Assembly (NCBI GenBank): GCA_950106755.1
Contig: OX467087.1
Location: 9,304,047-9,368,046, forward strand
From: Climacium dendroides
Taxonomy: Eukaryota; Streptophyta; Bryopsida; Hypnales; Climaciaceae
Direction of reading: 5' to 3'
DNA length: 64,000 bases
A program made the position numbers and the translations under genes. The notes under the pieces were generated by a model that saw only the letters and a list, made by a program, of their open reading frames with translations, had not been told where the DNA came from and did no database searches. The stretch's first letter is position 1; every line of letters starts with the position of its first letter. Below are positions 48,301 to 60,730 of this stretch, piece by piece.

Positions 48301-50259
48301 ATTTTAATAGATGGATTATAAAAATTTGACAAATTAATGAATTAGAGTGAACTAGGGCCTTTTTTAGATTTTTCAAATGAAATAAAAGGCGGTATTTATT
48401 TTGTGGTGAAGGTTTGCATAGTGATGGGCCGTTATGGTGCATAGTTTTAGAGTGGCAATGTGTGGAAAACCATAGTGCAAAATTGGGCAAATTAGGTGGT
48501 ATTTTCAAATTTAGTTGGCGATAGCCCTGGTCATGACAAATGCTTGTATGGCAAATCTCAAAATTTTAGACAACTAATGTAGTGATTTGGAACACCTTGT
48601 TGAAGTCAATTAGACGATATTATGAGACCATTTTTTTGAAACATGGCGATATGGGAAGCTTAATTGCATGTTTAGGTGAATTTTCCATTGAGTATGCTAC
48701 CTTTTGTATGACCTACACTTGCACCCTCTCAAACACCTTCCGATGTTGAAGTTAGCAAGATTGAAAAAAAGGGAGCACCACAAATAGTGCACATAATTCA
48801 GCAAATGTTTGTTGTAGTTCATAAACTTGCTATTAGATGCCCCACGCTACATATACACACATATGACTCTACTACATTGTTAGGAATTCTTTTTCTAAAA
48901 TTCATCAAGTATTTGATATCCATAGTCAATCATCTAGAAGATGGAATAATAGAGAAAATATAACAAAAAACAACTCATAATACCTTGCACTATCTGTCCC
49001 TTCCAAAACAATCACAAGAATTTCAATTGCAACATCCAAGAAACCACATCTCATTCATAGATTCCAAAAATATACAAAATCCAATAGCTCACTTATTACT
49101 TTCTACATAATTTTGAATGATAAATGATTCATAAGCAATATATGTAGAAGCAAGCACTAAAGTTGCAAAAGCTTACAACAAAGAAAGGAAGAGCTTACAA
49201 CATAGAAATGAATGCTTTTTTATCACCTATGTAAACTAAAGGATGCTTGAAGTGATCAAAGAGCAAATCTTATAGCAAGATTGTCATACCTTTGTTAACA
49301 ATCTCGGATGTTGGAAGCACGGATAATGCATTTGTATCATATAGTACATTAACCAGGTCTGCACAAAGTTCACCTCAAATTCAAAATTTAAGGATTACAA
49401 TTTCATTCCACTCTATACAACCAAATCTATCAAAACAAAAAAATGCCAAATTATCAAAGGGAATAGTTCAAAATTGCTTGTATAAGCACAAATTCATGAG
49501 AAGATCTACAAGTCCCCTAAATGGAGAACAATAATATCTCAGACGAGGATGAAATAGCATTCATACCTATTGTTGACTACCTCTACTTAATTACACAACA
49601 ATTCATGAACAACATAGAAAATGTACCTACACCTATTCAAAAACCCCTCTGATGCCACAATGAGCACCTTCTTCAAACAAATGAAGTGTTTACGAGGATG
49701 GACAAGTTAAGCAACATGACCCTTGGAATTTTTATAAGGACATGAATACCAAAACATATAAGACAAAGCACACACCGTTGTAGGTTTAGGGACTTACAAT
49801 CGATATGTTAAAACATCAAGTGCTTGCAAACAATTTAAATCACCCTAAGTTGTCAAGTGTTACAAAATTGAAATTCACTAATATAAGAGAGAGGGTTTAA
49901 GGTCCACAATGAACATATTTGCAAACGGAAGCCCAAGTGCGTTCCAAATCTGCATGCACCTACACGGATGATAGTCTAAGTTGGAGAAATACTTTTAGCA
50001 GCTTTTGCACTTGAAAACACAAAGCATAATTGGAGAGGACTTAAAAATCTTAGTCTATGGTATTGAAAAACATATATGAATCTAGTAAAGAAGACGATGG
50101 GATTCAACAACAAAATGAATCTTAACCAGCGTCATGATTGCATCATAGAACTACCTGTTCACTAATTTTACTAGGTACTTGTGCTAGGGATTCACTCCCG
50201 CTACCACAAATGCAGAAAATTACCTACGTACTTGTCAAGTACTTGCCTCAGCCTTTTGA
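48301..50259. other. Spacer without recognised gene
   Basis: Sequence between a family B copy and the hAT-like remnant. It may hold the 3' part of that element in decayed form, since no terminal repeat was located. No reading frame here resembles a known protein. Confidence 0.4.
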
Positions 50260-53200
50260 CATAAACCATTCATCAAACACTTGTTGGTAAGGGAAGGTTC
50301 CAAAAGTGCAGATTAGCTAAGAAAAAATCTCCACTACAATTTGAATATGCTCCTCCAAGTTATTATAGAGCTTGGACTTCAAAAATTCCACATTTGAGAA
50401 CAAGCGTTCATCTTCTACAACCTCTAGCACATGCACAATTGCAATTTCTGCGAGCTTCAGGAACTCCCTAAGTTTTGTCTCAAGTTGTGGTTCCCATCTA
50501 GAACCCACTAGACTTTGGTCAATGGATTTATGTCATAAAAGGGGAGCATTCATGCGCGTGAGTTGCTTTTCATGCATGTTTTGAACAATGGCCACTTCAA
50601 TATAAGAGCATCCCAAACAATTACAACAAAAATCAAAAGTTTCTTCTCTCCCTCCCCTAGGATCTTTCTATGCTTGTAAGTGTCCATGAAGGTGTGGAGG
50701 TGCTTGTCAAACATTTCCTCAACATTTGGCATGCACCAATATTGAGGGTAAAGAATTATGAAAGCATTCATTACATGTTGGACAAGAAAACAAGCATCTA
50801 ACTCTTCGACCAACATCTTAGTGGCACTTGCACAGTAGACAATAATATGTGTATTGGTAAATCAACACAACAACAATGTCTGTACAAAAGCCACTAGCAA
50901 GAGACACTATTATAAACTTTTGAAGTCAAAAGAAACAATTTGAAATTTAGAAATGAAATAATGCTATAAACTGAAGCAAGTAACAAATTCAATCAATTAA
51001 AATGGATGACAAATTTACTAGTGCACTCAACCTTTATTTTGTTAAGCAAAATAGCCCACACCCCGCGATCAATTGGGCCCCCCCTTGTACTTGGCATGAA
51101 TTTACTTGCCATGGCAAATAAATGAAAGCACAACAGAGTCATCATTCAAATCCGTTACCACTTAATGTGGATTTGCTCATGACTATAGACAAGAAGATTA
51201 TTGAAACTCCAAAATTCTTCAAAGTTGAAGGTTGCACTGCCACCTTTATCTTTATACATGTGATATAGTGAACCTTGACAAAATTTCACTACAACCACAA
51301 AGTTGCATATGTATACATCTTGTTTTTGTCCAAAGACTACTAAAGTATCTATTGCCTTAAGCAACGAGAGCAATGTCCACAATCCCCAAACAATGAATGA
51401 ATCCAATAGCAATACAAAACAAGCATGTACGATGAGAGCAAATCTTTAGTAGAATTTTAAAAACAATCCATTGTATGCATGCAAGGCACAAGCTTGTAAG
51501 AGCTTCTCAGTCACTGAATACCTAAACATTAAAGTCCCGACCACTAACTTATGTATTTATCTTAGTCTCACTATAGAAGTGGTTAGTGATTGGAAACAAC
51601 CATCACATTAGAGAAACAACCTGCCAAAATCCCCATAAAATAAAAAAGGAAGGAATAAATACACCTCGGCTTTGTTATTCTCATGCAGGTTTGCTGTCAT
51701 CTTGTAAATGAGAGTCCTATACTTAAAAATGAGGTGCTATAGAAGTTTGATTACACTAATCCATCAAGTTTATACATTTTACAACATCTTAAGACCTTTA
51801 GTTTTGATGAATTCTACTAATTGTTTGAATTTGTTGAACCTCTTTAGACTTTTATAGAAGTAAGCATACGTCACTAATAAAAAAATTCAATATTAGCAAA
51901 TATGCCCAAGTTTGATAGGGCCTTAAAGGTGAGGTTGCAACAATGTGAAACACAATGTATACCAGTGATATTTGGAGCATGGTTTTCTTTGTCTGCAATG
52001 TCACACTAGAGCAAGTTCCCTGTAGTGCCGAGGCCCCATCGACACCGAAGTTGAAGACCTTCTTGGCTACATCTTCTGGATCCAACCCACCTCCAATTTT
52101 GATAGACCCTACAATTAGTTTGGTGAGGTTCTTTGTTGTTGGACTATACTCCAGTCACGATGAAATGGACAATGGAATTTGAACCCAATCTTACACTATG
52201 TACACATGAACAGAAAAGAAATTGGAGTTATCAATTGTTGTAACCTCGTCAACAGTGATAGCCAAAAATCTAGTAGCACCTATCAACCTTTGTGTTCCTT
52301 TTATCACCTACTTATACATATAAGTTACTATAACCCAACTTGAATTGTCACATCAATGAGTTGATGGTAAATTTAGTACATTGAGCAACTTGTAGAAAGC
52401 TATACGAGACTCGAATTTTGTCATGGGGCAGCTATCGAAAAGAAGTTGGAAAAGCGTTGCAAACTGTTACTCTTTTCTTCCTAGCTTTCAGGTTTGTGCA
52501 ATTGTTCAACTGCCCTAGTACCATAGATGGTAGCCTGGCCGCATATAATTGCAAATTCTTGCAATGCTTACATTGAGTGGCAATGTAGCTGCTTTCTCCT
52601 GCCTTCACTTTATATGAGGGCATGTCCTTCTTGGTAGTGCATTTTCTATCATGTTTGAATAGTGTATCGGATTTTGAAGCCATAATGCATGGCTTCTAAT
52701 CAAAAGCAGAATGTACCTTGCATCTCACCATATGTAAAATGCCATCTATTGCCATGATTTCTTCAGCCTAAGGTAATTTTGCAGCCCATACCATTTGAAA
52801 CTCACTATATTGATCATATCTTTTCTGAGCTCTATATCGCTTAGTTTCACCTTTAGTTCGTAATGTTGTGCCTCTCTTCCGTGATAGAGACTAAAAATCT
52901 GAATTATCATCAAATCCATCCAACCCATTCAAGACTTCAACTAACTTGCCATCATCAATGTCATGAGAACCCTTGGAGATGGTTATCAATGGTGACTTTG
53001 AACTCAAAACAACCATAACTTTGGATCTCGAAGAGGAACCGGAAGTGACAATGGAGTCTTGCAATTGTGAGGTACTTTTGCATCGAAGTAAGCAATCACA
53101 CTCTTCATCACTCAAACATAGTTGTGAGGTACTCTTCTCCCAACTATGGCTCCACTCCTGGCACCTCAAACATAGAACCATCGAATACCAATGAGAGAAG

Positions 53201-53435
53201 TTGGCCACATGCCACTTTATGACTAAATTGAAAATAAGCTTCATAATTTATTTTGGTGCCTCCGCCTTTCGCAAGTCAAGTTGCTTTCTCTTCCTCTTCA
53301 TCTCTTGGCACGTGACCTCCAAAACTTCCCTTGTTGCCTTGTCGGCCTTCTTTTTGGCTAATCTTGCAATTGAAGCCACACACACAACTTTGGCAACAAC
53401 ATCATCTTTGAATTTCTCACCAACAGATTCCATGA
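50260..53435 (-). mobile_element. Degenerate hAT-like transposase gene
   Basis: Read from 53433 downward across shifting minus-strand frames. A Lys/Arg-rich coiled N-terminus (53433-53248) is followed by MASKSDTLFKHDRKCTTKKD (from 52683) with a Cys/His-rich stretch (QCKHCKN). Then comes KVFNFGVDGASALQGTCSSV (around 52055-52000), the region that carries a catalytic Asp in this class. Next are LIVFGQKQDVYICNFVVVVK-type sequence (51330-51280), FWSFNNLLVYSHEQIHIKW (51215-51155) and LVEELDACFLVQHVMNAF (50816-50760). KILGEGEKKLL follows, then LKLAEIAIVHVLEVVEDERLF and KSKLYNNL (50465-50350), the hAT C-terminal dimerisation region. Order and spacing fit one element of about 3.2 kb. Stops and frameshifts make it inactive. 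Terminal inverted repeats and 8-bp target duplications were not found. I associate this protein type with early land-plant genomes. Confidence 0.8.
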
Positions 53436-53444
53436 TACACAATT

Positions 53445-54165
53445 GTTAAAATAGTGACGTTCAAGGAGAGAAATAGCAAAGGCACCCCAATTGCATATAA
53501 ATCTGCAATGCCAAAAGACAACAACAAGAACCATGGAAGCCTTGGAGAAAAAAACAAAAATTGTTATAAATTGAATAAGGCATTTTTCTCAATTTCAAAT
53601 GCATGGGCCATAGAAAACAAGCATGAAGGCATTGCGCCATCATCTGAAACAAATGTGAGCAATAATGAGAAGAATTAATGACCACAATTAACAACAAGCA
53701 TTGAAAGAGGGAGAGGTGCACCACAATTGCGCAAAGCAGACCCCTACACAACACCAAAGCTTGGTGAAAAGTGTAGCCCTACCTCAAAATAATCTAGCAA
53801 ACCTTAGACCCTACCTCAACACAATTTGGCAACATTATCGTACCACTTATAGCACTATGTGATGAAACTATGATTTCATGCTGGAGCAACTATGGCGACA
53901 ACAAAATCAAACATAGAGCAGGACACAAAAATGAAGATGGAGGACTCGCAATAATGCCAAGGAGAGTGGCGATTTATGAGGTGTCAAGTGGCAATTAACA
54001 CCTAATCCCGAGGCAGGAATGTCGTTGCTCTAGCACTTGTCAGTTCACTGCAAAAGTAGATGTAGCAAACATGCCACTTTTTTCACCCAAAACGTTTATT
54101 TAGGTTTTGCCAGGGCCCAATAGGCAGTACAAAATGGCTTCTTAATTCCCCCCAAAAAACCTAGA
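53445..54165. other. 5' flank of hAT-like remnant
   Basis: Upstream of the decayed transposase on its own strand, probably the element's leader. Open frames on either strand resemble nothing. A 'ccagggccc' near 54110 was considered as an end and not accepted. Confidence 0.4.
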
Positions 54166-54169
54166 GTGA

Positions 54170-54395
54170 ATTAGTGTGCCTTGTGTTGTTGCTATAGCCA
54201 AAATGTAAGTAAAAGTCATTTTTTAATTTTCTAACTAATAAAAATTTTGAAATTCAATAACTTTCACACCGTATGTCCAATGCCACAAAACAAAGCCCAT
54301 GCACCCCTCCTCACCAAGGGCTTTCCGATGGTATTAAGAATGAAATTGAAAGACGAACAATTTGAGAGATCTCACTGTAACAAATAAACAAATTT
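54170..54395 (+). repeat. Dispersed repeat family B, AT-decayed copy 3
   Basis: Closest of the three decayed copies to the CpG-rich copy: 'ttagtgtgccttgtgttgtt' at the start, 'acaaagcccatgcacccctc' in the middle, 'gagatctcactgtaacaaat' at the end, with an A-rich tail. Together with copy 2 it brackets the hAT-like remnant in the same orientation. Confidence 0.85.
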
Positions 54396-55446
54396 TTTTA
54401 GAACATCCTTGTATTGGGCACTAATTTGATCAATTCTAAACTTTTTGATCTTAACACTATAGTTCTAAATCAAGGCTTGTTCAAGCCCTAAGTCCTCATG
54501 GGAACTACTTCAAAGGTATGTCTATACTCAAAAGACTTCCAACATTTCTACAGCAAGAATCAATAAGCAATCATGAAAATATATCTATTTTTTTATCCAC
54601 ACAAAGTGCTATATTAGTCCCACAATAGGGACTAAATTTTTACAGAAGTTTGTCAATGCATTGTACCATACTAGTTCTAGCACATTGAAAGTGGAAAATT
54701 TACAACTAAACATAATGCAATTCAATAACATGAAAGTTTTAGTTGAGAAGTATTTTGAAGTTGGTTTGCACATAACTCCTAGAAGATGTAGACCTCACTT
54801 GTGTCCATCCCACAACATGACAACAAATTAAAATGTTAATGAGGAATCAACAAGTGTCTTCAGCGTACATCGCGTACTATAGCCTTCACTAGTAGAACCA
54901 AATATACAAACTACTCATATTTTCATGAATCAAAAGCTCTTTTGTAAACCTAGCCAAAAGTTGGATGTTGTGACAAAGAAGCTGCCATATTTTTTATCCT
55001 AGTATTCCCAGTGTTTTCAACAACAATGTGTGCTTGTAGCTAAGTGCTATGAAGCCACAAATGATCCTCAAAAAAGTGCAATGCGTAGAAGTTCATCAAA
55101 TTGCAATCTGTCTAAGCACTCGGCATTTTTATTCCAAAGGCATTTCATTGGAAGGAGCTCATGTGCCGAGAGAGGGGACTTGACCTCCCCCCTCTTGAAA
55201 CTTTGTAACGAACTTTGTAATATATATATTCTTTAATTTTCTAAGCTAGGATTTATCAACAAATCACAAATGTCCATTTAGATGTTTTAAACCAGGAAAT
55301 ACAAATCCATACAACAGCCTTTAATAATTCACCTTTCAATTATGAAAACTAATTATCAAAAGAAATGATATGTAGACTTTGAAAAATGGGTGGACCAGCT
55401 TCAATTCAATATAACTTGAATATTAATAAATGAAACCACTCAATTG
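54396..55446. other. Spacer without recognised gene
   Basis: AT-rich. A 68-codon open frame at 55030-55236 has no family resemblance. The segment 55100-55210 is a little GC-richer than its surroundings. Confidence 0.45.
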
Positions 55447-56110
55447 GGACTAATGTGACTACCCCCTAGGGGGATTAGTCACAATCAGGCCAATTTCCCA
55501 AATTGCTTGCCTTTTTTATTTCCAAATTGCCTAAAAACTTTCCAATAGTTGCAATGAACCCTACAAAAACACCCTAATGCATGAAAGTGGACAGCCCAAC
55601 TCAATTGCATATAAATTTTTGAATTGGTAGCAAAAACAATCAAAAAATTGCAAATTTTTTTTATAGTATTCCATGGTCCCAAAAATTGTTAAGTAGGTGC
55701 TTTACATTTTTTGGAGCATATATGCAAATTCTAATGAAATTTTAGTTGTCCATGCAAAAGTTGTGGCAAATTTGCTTGGTTGTAACAAATGTGACTAATG
55801 CTCCTAATGGGCACTAGTCACATTAGTTGTAAATTGTGCCAATTTCTTAAAATACTTTCCTTTTGCATCTAGAATTTGATCAAAAAATCTCCCTATATTT
55901 GCAAGGAATCCTTAAAAAGCATCCTAACATACAAAATTAAACAAGCCAACTTGAATTTCTCTTGTTTTTTTAGATTGGGATTAAAAGCAATAAAAAAATT
56001 ACAAAAAATTCTAAAAGTGTCCAATGGTCCTACAACTTTGTACTTAGGTTTTTTTCATTGTACAAAAAATGCATAATTATTCTAAAGAATTTACCCTCCT
56101 TTCTAGTCAA
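55447..56110. repeat. Tandem duplication, period about 336 bp, each copy headed by a small palindrome
   Basis: 'aatgtgacta' at 55452 recurs at about 55788. Both copies continue with 'ttagtcaca', 'gccaattt', 'actttcc' and 'gcaa(t/g)gaa(c/t)cc', then matching lysine-type A/T blocks. Copy 1 opens with the near-perfect palindrome 'gtgactaccccctagggg'/'gattagtcac' (55455-55482). Copy 2 has a decayed version (about 55791-55821). A third 'attagtcacaatg' occurs near 56170. Non-coding. Confidence 0.75.
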
Positions 56111-56589
56111 AAATTGTAGAAGATTTTGTATATTGGAAATAATTACTTAATTAATGAACTTGTTGAGCATTAGTCACAATGTACTAAATTCTTTACATCA
56201 TTGACCTCTTCATTCACATGAATGTCCAATTTACAACACTTATGTCTTCATTCACAAATAGACTCTTAGATGAATTGACCTCTTAAGTTTTCTCATCCTT
56301 GGTTTTATCCCTAGGAATAACATAAGATCTATTTAATTGCCACACATTATAGTGTCTATAAATTTAAATTTTGTATAGGCAATCAAAGGCCTCAAGTTAG
56401 GGTGGAGTAACGTATTGTGGACGCAACTCTAACATGGCAAAATAACTAAGAACAGTCTACTTGACAAGATTCAATCTGTTTGAATAACAACTAAACAAGA
56501 TTGAGGGGATTCCTTGCTCTTGAGGGTTTATACTAAACGTTTGTAAGAGATCTACCACATGATTATTGTAAACAAGAATTATATTATTT

Positions 56590-57195
56590 TGATAACTACA
56601 AACCCCATTGGTCTGTGGTCTCTGTAAAATTAATGGTACTTCCATTTCAGTGCTGCTTTGAAATTGAACTGGCCTGGCACCTTCAAGCTTGTGGCCATAG
56701 CATTTGCTAATTAAGATACTCGTAGGTGTTTCAAGGAGAACAAAAAGTCCACAACTGGCACAACAATAAAATTATACCCCATGTGATCACATACAAACCT
56801 CATTGGTCTGTAATCTCTATAAAATAAATGGTGCCTCAAATTCAGTGCTGCTTTCAAATTGAAAAAGCCTGGCACCTTGAAGCTTGTGGCCATAGCATTT
56901 GCTAATTAAGAAACTCGTAGGTGTTTTAAGGAGAACAAAAAGTCCATAGCTGGCACAACCACACAATTAAACCCCACGTCATCACATACAAACTTCATTG
57001 GTCTGTGATCTCTGTAAAATAAATGGTGCCTCAAATTCAGTGTTGTTTTCAAATTGAAAAGGCCTGGCACCTTCAAGCTTGTGGCCATAGCATTTGCTAA
57101 TTAAGATACTCGTAGGTGTTTTAAGGAGAACAAAAAGTCCACAGCTAGCACAACAACACAATGAACCCCCTCGTAATCACATACAAACCTCATGC
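56590..57195 (-). repeat. 195-bp tandem repeat array, three copies, frame-preserving
   Basis: Units start at 56608, 56803 and 56998 (marked by 'ttggtctgt'), exactly 195 bp apart. Since 195 is 65 codons, the same minus-strand frame is kept in each unit. Two units are open for 60 codons, reading MATS(F/L)KVPG(F/L)FNLK and later FVCD and DFLFSLKHLRVS, then stop. The remaining unit is interrupted. Copies are roughly 90% alike by eye. No known protein family is recognised. It may be a satellite derived from part of a transposon gene. Confidence 0.85.
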
Positions 57196-57264
57196 AAAAA
57201 ACCTCATTGAGGATCTACATTTTTTTCATGTGTTAAGAGTGAAATGAGACAAATTGTCATTTAA

Positions 57265-57515
57265 AAGTTGCACAATTTCAAATGATCTAAAAATTTTCAA
57301 GCATGTAGCCAACTCTTTCAATGAATTCAAAGAGGAACCATCATTTTGGAAATTTTTTCATGCAAGTGTGACTTTGTGAAGTGCAACTGCCCTAATTTTT
57401 TCAGGGAAAAAAAAGGATTTTTGTGAATTCAAACGCTAATATCTTGCAATTGACATGGTGAAAATTTTTGAAAATTTTACTACATCTTCTCAAAATAGTT
57501 TATTACAAGATCCTA
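57265..57515 (-). repeat. Dispersed repeat family D, copy 2 (inverted)
   Basis: Reverse-complement relative of 17685-17960. It shares 'aattcaaacgctaatatctt', 'caaatgatctaaaa', 'caagcatgtagccaact' and 'attcaaagaggaaccatcat' with the complement of that copy. Non-coding. Confidence 0.7.
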
Positions 57516-57519
57516 TAAG

Positions 57520-58960
57520 ATAAACCAGCCCATTGCGGTCAGATGATCCATGGGAGATAGATGATGACCCCATTGTGGTTTTTTTATCACAATTAATGTC
57601 TCACCTAACTCTAATAGAATAATTACTAACCCATTAGAACATAGAGCAATTTTAGTGTAAATCATTGTAGAAGGTGACTTTCTTAAGACTTTTTCAGGCC
57701 TTCCACATTATAAAATATTTTGACTGCTTTAGAAGGGTTGGATGAGCATCATGGATACATTGTATGTTGGTTTTGGGATAGTTTGATGACTCCTTTGAAC
57801 TAAGCACTTCAAAAATTCATAGCTAATTTATACTTTGTCAAAAAATTATAGTTTCAATTGCCTTCACAATTTCTTACACTTGTCTTCAAATGGAAAAAAA
57901 ATTTAAGATTTAAGTAATGGAATGATGGCAGACTCCTCATTCTAACCACAATGGGTTGGTTTACCTTAGTTACTTGTGTTTAAAAATGTTTTTTTTCAAA
58001 ATTTGGGTACTTGTATTAGAAATAGCAGTTTTGAAGCGGTTTTGGTGAAAACACACTCAAAAGGCTTTAGGGGTTAAAGTGAAGGAAAAAAATTCCTTCA
58101 TCTCATTTCAAAGGTAGAGATTTAGTCTTTCAAAAACTTAATGAAGAATGAGTTTGTCCTATAGTTTATAATAATATATTATATTAAAAAAAATAAAAGA
58201 TGAATATACAATAGTTTAATGAACTATTTGTAATAGAAGAATATAGACAAAGAATGTTGGTATAAAATTAATTTTTGGATAGTTTTCAAATATCAATCTT
58301 ACATCATATCACCAATTTTTTTGTAAAACTTCAAATATGTTTATGCAAATACATGAGATTATTTTAGGATATATTGTGTTTGAATTTTAAAAAACACTAC
58401 AAATTTCAAGAAAAATGCGGTTGTTGGTAGAATCTCAAACTTTAATTTTTTTCACTCAAACATGTAGGAATAAAAATGACTTGAAATTTTTGAGGTTTCA
58501 AATTAAATTTTTATATATTTATAATTTATCTCAATTCTTTCTATTTTTTCAATCACGTAGTTTTTGTTTGTGTGATTACGAATAAAAAATTCTACATGAA
58601 AAAATTGATGAATTTTCAAAATTGTATTCAAAAGTAGGAAATTCTTCCTATCAAAGTGTCAATTTTGCACTATGGTAGAGAAGTATGTGCAATGGTCAAG
58701 AATTGTAGGTAAATAGAGAAATATGATTGCAATTTTTTTATTTTTTTATTAAATTAGACTTATACTATGGCCAAGACTTGTTGGGTGCAAAACTTCAAAC
58801 ATGGATGAAAAAACGACATAGCTACCTATATGGTAGCACTTTTTGTAACGGGAGTTCTTTCCTAACAAGAAACTTGGCGTCTAGAGAATTCTAACTTCAT
58901 TTATTATCTCTTCATTGTAACTTATCTCAAGTGTGTGATTGAGGGCTTATTTGATTTCAA
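57520..58960. other. Gene-free AT-rich spacer
   Basis: Nothing recognisable beyond A/T tracts and small fragments resembling neighbouring repeat families. Confidence 0.5.
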
Positions 58961-58965
58961 ATAGC

Positions 58966-59190
58966 ACTAGTGTGCTATATGTTGTTGCTACAATCTAAAT
59001 AAAAATAAAAATATTGTTGTAATTCATAAAAACTTTAAAATTCAATAACTTTCACACCATAGGTCCAAATGATATGAAACAAAGCCCATACATCCCTTTT
59101 CATAGAGAGATTTTCAAAGCTACAAAAATACAACTAGGTGATGTATAGTTCCAAACATCTCACCATAACAAAAAATAAATAAAAAAATAG
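58966..59190 (+). repeat. Dispersed repeat family B, most decayed copy 4
   Basis: From 'ctagtgtgctatatgttgtt' through 'aattcaataactttcacacc' and 'aaacaaagcccatacatccc' to 'aaacatctcaccataac', followed by an A-rich tail. Almost all CpG sites have been lost. Confidence 0.8.
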
Positions 59191-59990
59191 CCTCACTTAT
59201 TAATAAGGTAATTATAGAAGGTATAGCTAGATGGTTCAATATTTTGATTGCACAAAATGAATACAAATAAGTAAAAATAGCAAAAATATAAGAAAGTATA
59301 TAAATTTTTTTGGGAGATAAAATGAATCAATAGAAATTAGCGTAAAAAATGTTTAATTGGTTATATTATTGTTTACACCTCAAATAGCCACATCAAATAA
59401 CTTAAAGTCAAATTGGACTATCAAACCAAATTAATCCTTTTATTTCATTGATGTACAAATTTTTTTATATGTTTTGCTAGTAAAAAACGAAATTTTCTAT
59501 TTATTTTGTATTTTTTCAATAATTTTGAAGGAAAAAAAAATTATTGTGATTTTTCAAAAGTAAAGGTTGAAATAAAATTATATCATTTACAATATATATT
59601 AGAATAATTTATATTTTTTTATTATAAATGAATGGTAGAATGAAAAATATAATTTTGTAATTTAAATTCAAAATAGATTTAAAAAAAATATGAATGAAAA
59701 GCACTCCATTTTGTATTATTTGGATTTTAACACATGGAGCTTTCAATTTCAAAAACTCTTTCAATTTCTTGACATTTCTGAAAACTTTTAAATGAAATAG
59801 GAACAAAACTTGTCAAGCTTTGCTTTTTTAGTTGAAATTGAATTCCAAAAATAGTTATTTTAAAAGTTGTAATTAAAGTTGACCAAGGCACATCCATTTT
59901 TTGGATGCCAGCACGTTTAAGGGTTAATCATGATTGGAATTGACATTTGAAAATTTTATAACTAGATTTGAAAGAACTTTGAACTTCAAA
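59191..59990. other. Gene-free AT-rich spacer
   Basis: Extremely AT-rich, with long homopolymer tracts. No gene or clear repeat. Confidence 0.5.
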
Positions 59991-59994
59991 TTAG

Positions 59995-60645
59995 AATAGT
60001 CCCTTGAAGATGTTAATCCTCCAATCAAAAGTTATGAACAAAATGGAGATAGGTTTTGGAAATTATTTCTTGGTAAATGTAGCAACCTTTGGAGGTTGTT
60101 TTTGCATATATAGTAAAAGAATTTATTTGAAAACATTTTGAACTAAAAAAAGTTAGTAATTCAAAACAAGCTTTCATCTCCAAAATCCCATTTGAGATTT
60201 TGAGATTTTACTCAAAAGTTATAGACAAAGTTCAAAGGAAAGTTGGAAAAATATTACTCTTGAGATTTTTGAGATTTTTTAACATCCTCTCTGAATTTTG
60301 TCCATAACTTTTGATTAGAGGATCTAAACCCTAAATAAATGATTGGAGATGAATTTTTTTTTGAATTTACAACTTCTTTTCATTTAAAGTTTTTTCCAAA
60401 AAATCCTTTTACTATACCAAAACGGCCTCCAAAGTCTTTTGAATTTATAAAAAAAACAATTCCCAACACTTCTCTGAATTTTGTCTATAACTTTTGATTG
60501 GAGGTTTGAATTCTCAAACAAATTGTTGGAGATGAAATTTGATTTAATTCTTCAACTTTTTTTAGTTGAAAGTTTTTTGAAAAATGTTCATTGATTATGT
60601 GCAAATGACCTCCAAACTCTGTTGACTTTAATGAACACCAAATTG
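59995..60645. repeat. Repeat family E: two direct copies plus one inverted copy
   Basis: A unit of about 183 bp beginning 'tctctgaattttgt' occurs at about 60288 and 60471 in direct orientation. A third copy, 59995-60200, is in reverse orientation ('cctccaatcaaaagttatga' against 'cataacttttgattggagg'). All contain 'gagatga', 'cttttactata' and 'cctccaaa' landmarks. The inverted pair could form a long imperfect stem. Confidence 0.75.
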
Positions 60646-60707
60646 TCAATACTTAATTTTAGAAAAATCTACATTATATAATGAAGATTCCAAAAGATTC
60701 CAAAAGA

Positions 60708-60730
60708 TTCCAGAAGATTCTTGAAGGTTC
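60708..60730 (+). promoter_or_regulatory. Perfect five-unit heat-shock element
   Basis: The sequence reads TTCnnGAAnnTTCnnGAAnnTTC without a mismatch, five alternating 5-bp units as bound by heat-shock factor trimers. Two further 'agattcc' units precede it at about 60684 and 60695. It lies about 760 bases upstream of the transposase-like frame at 61492, in the same orientation. Confidence 0.6.

Noticed and set aside
48520..54116. 'agccctgg' (48525) and 'ccagggccc' (54108) as terminal inverted repeats of the hAT-like element
   Set aside because: They point in the wrong direction for ends enclosing the transposase, and no 8-bp target duplication flanks them.
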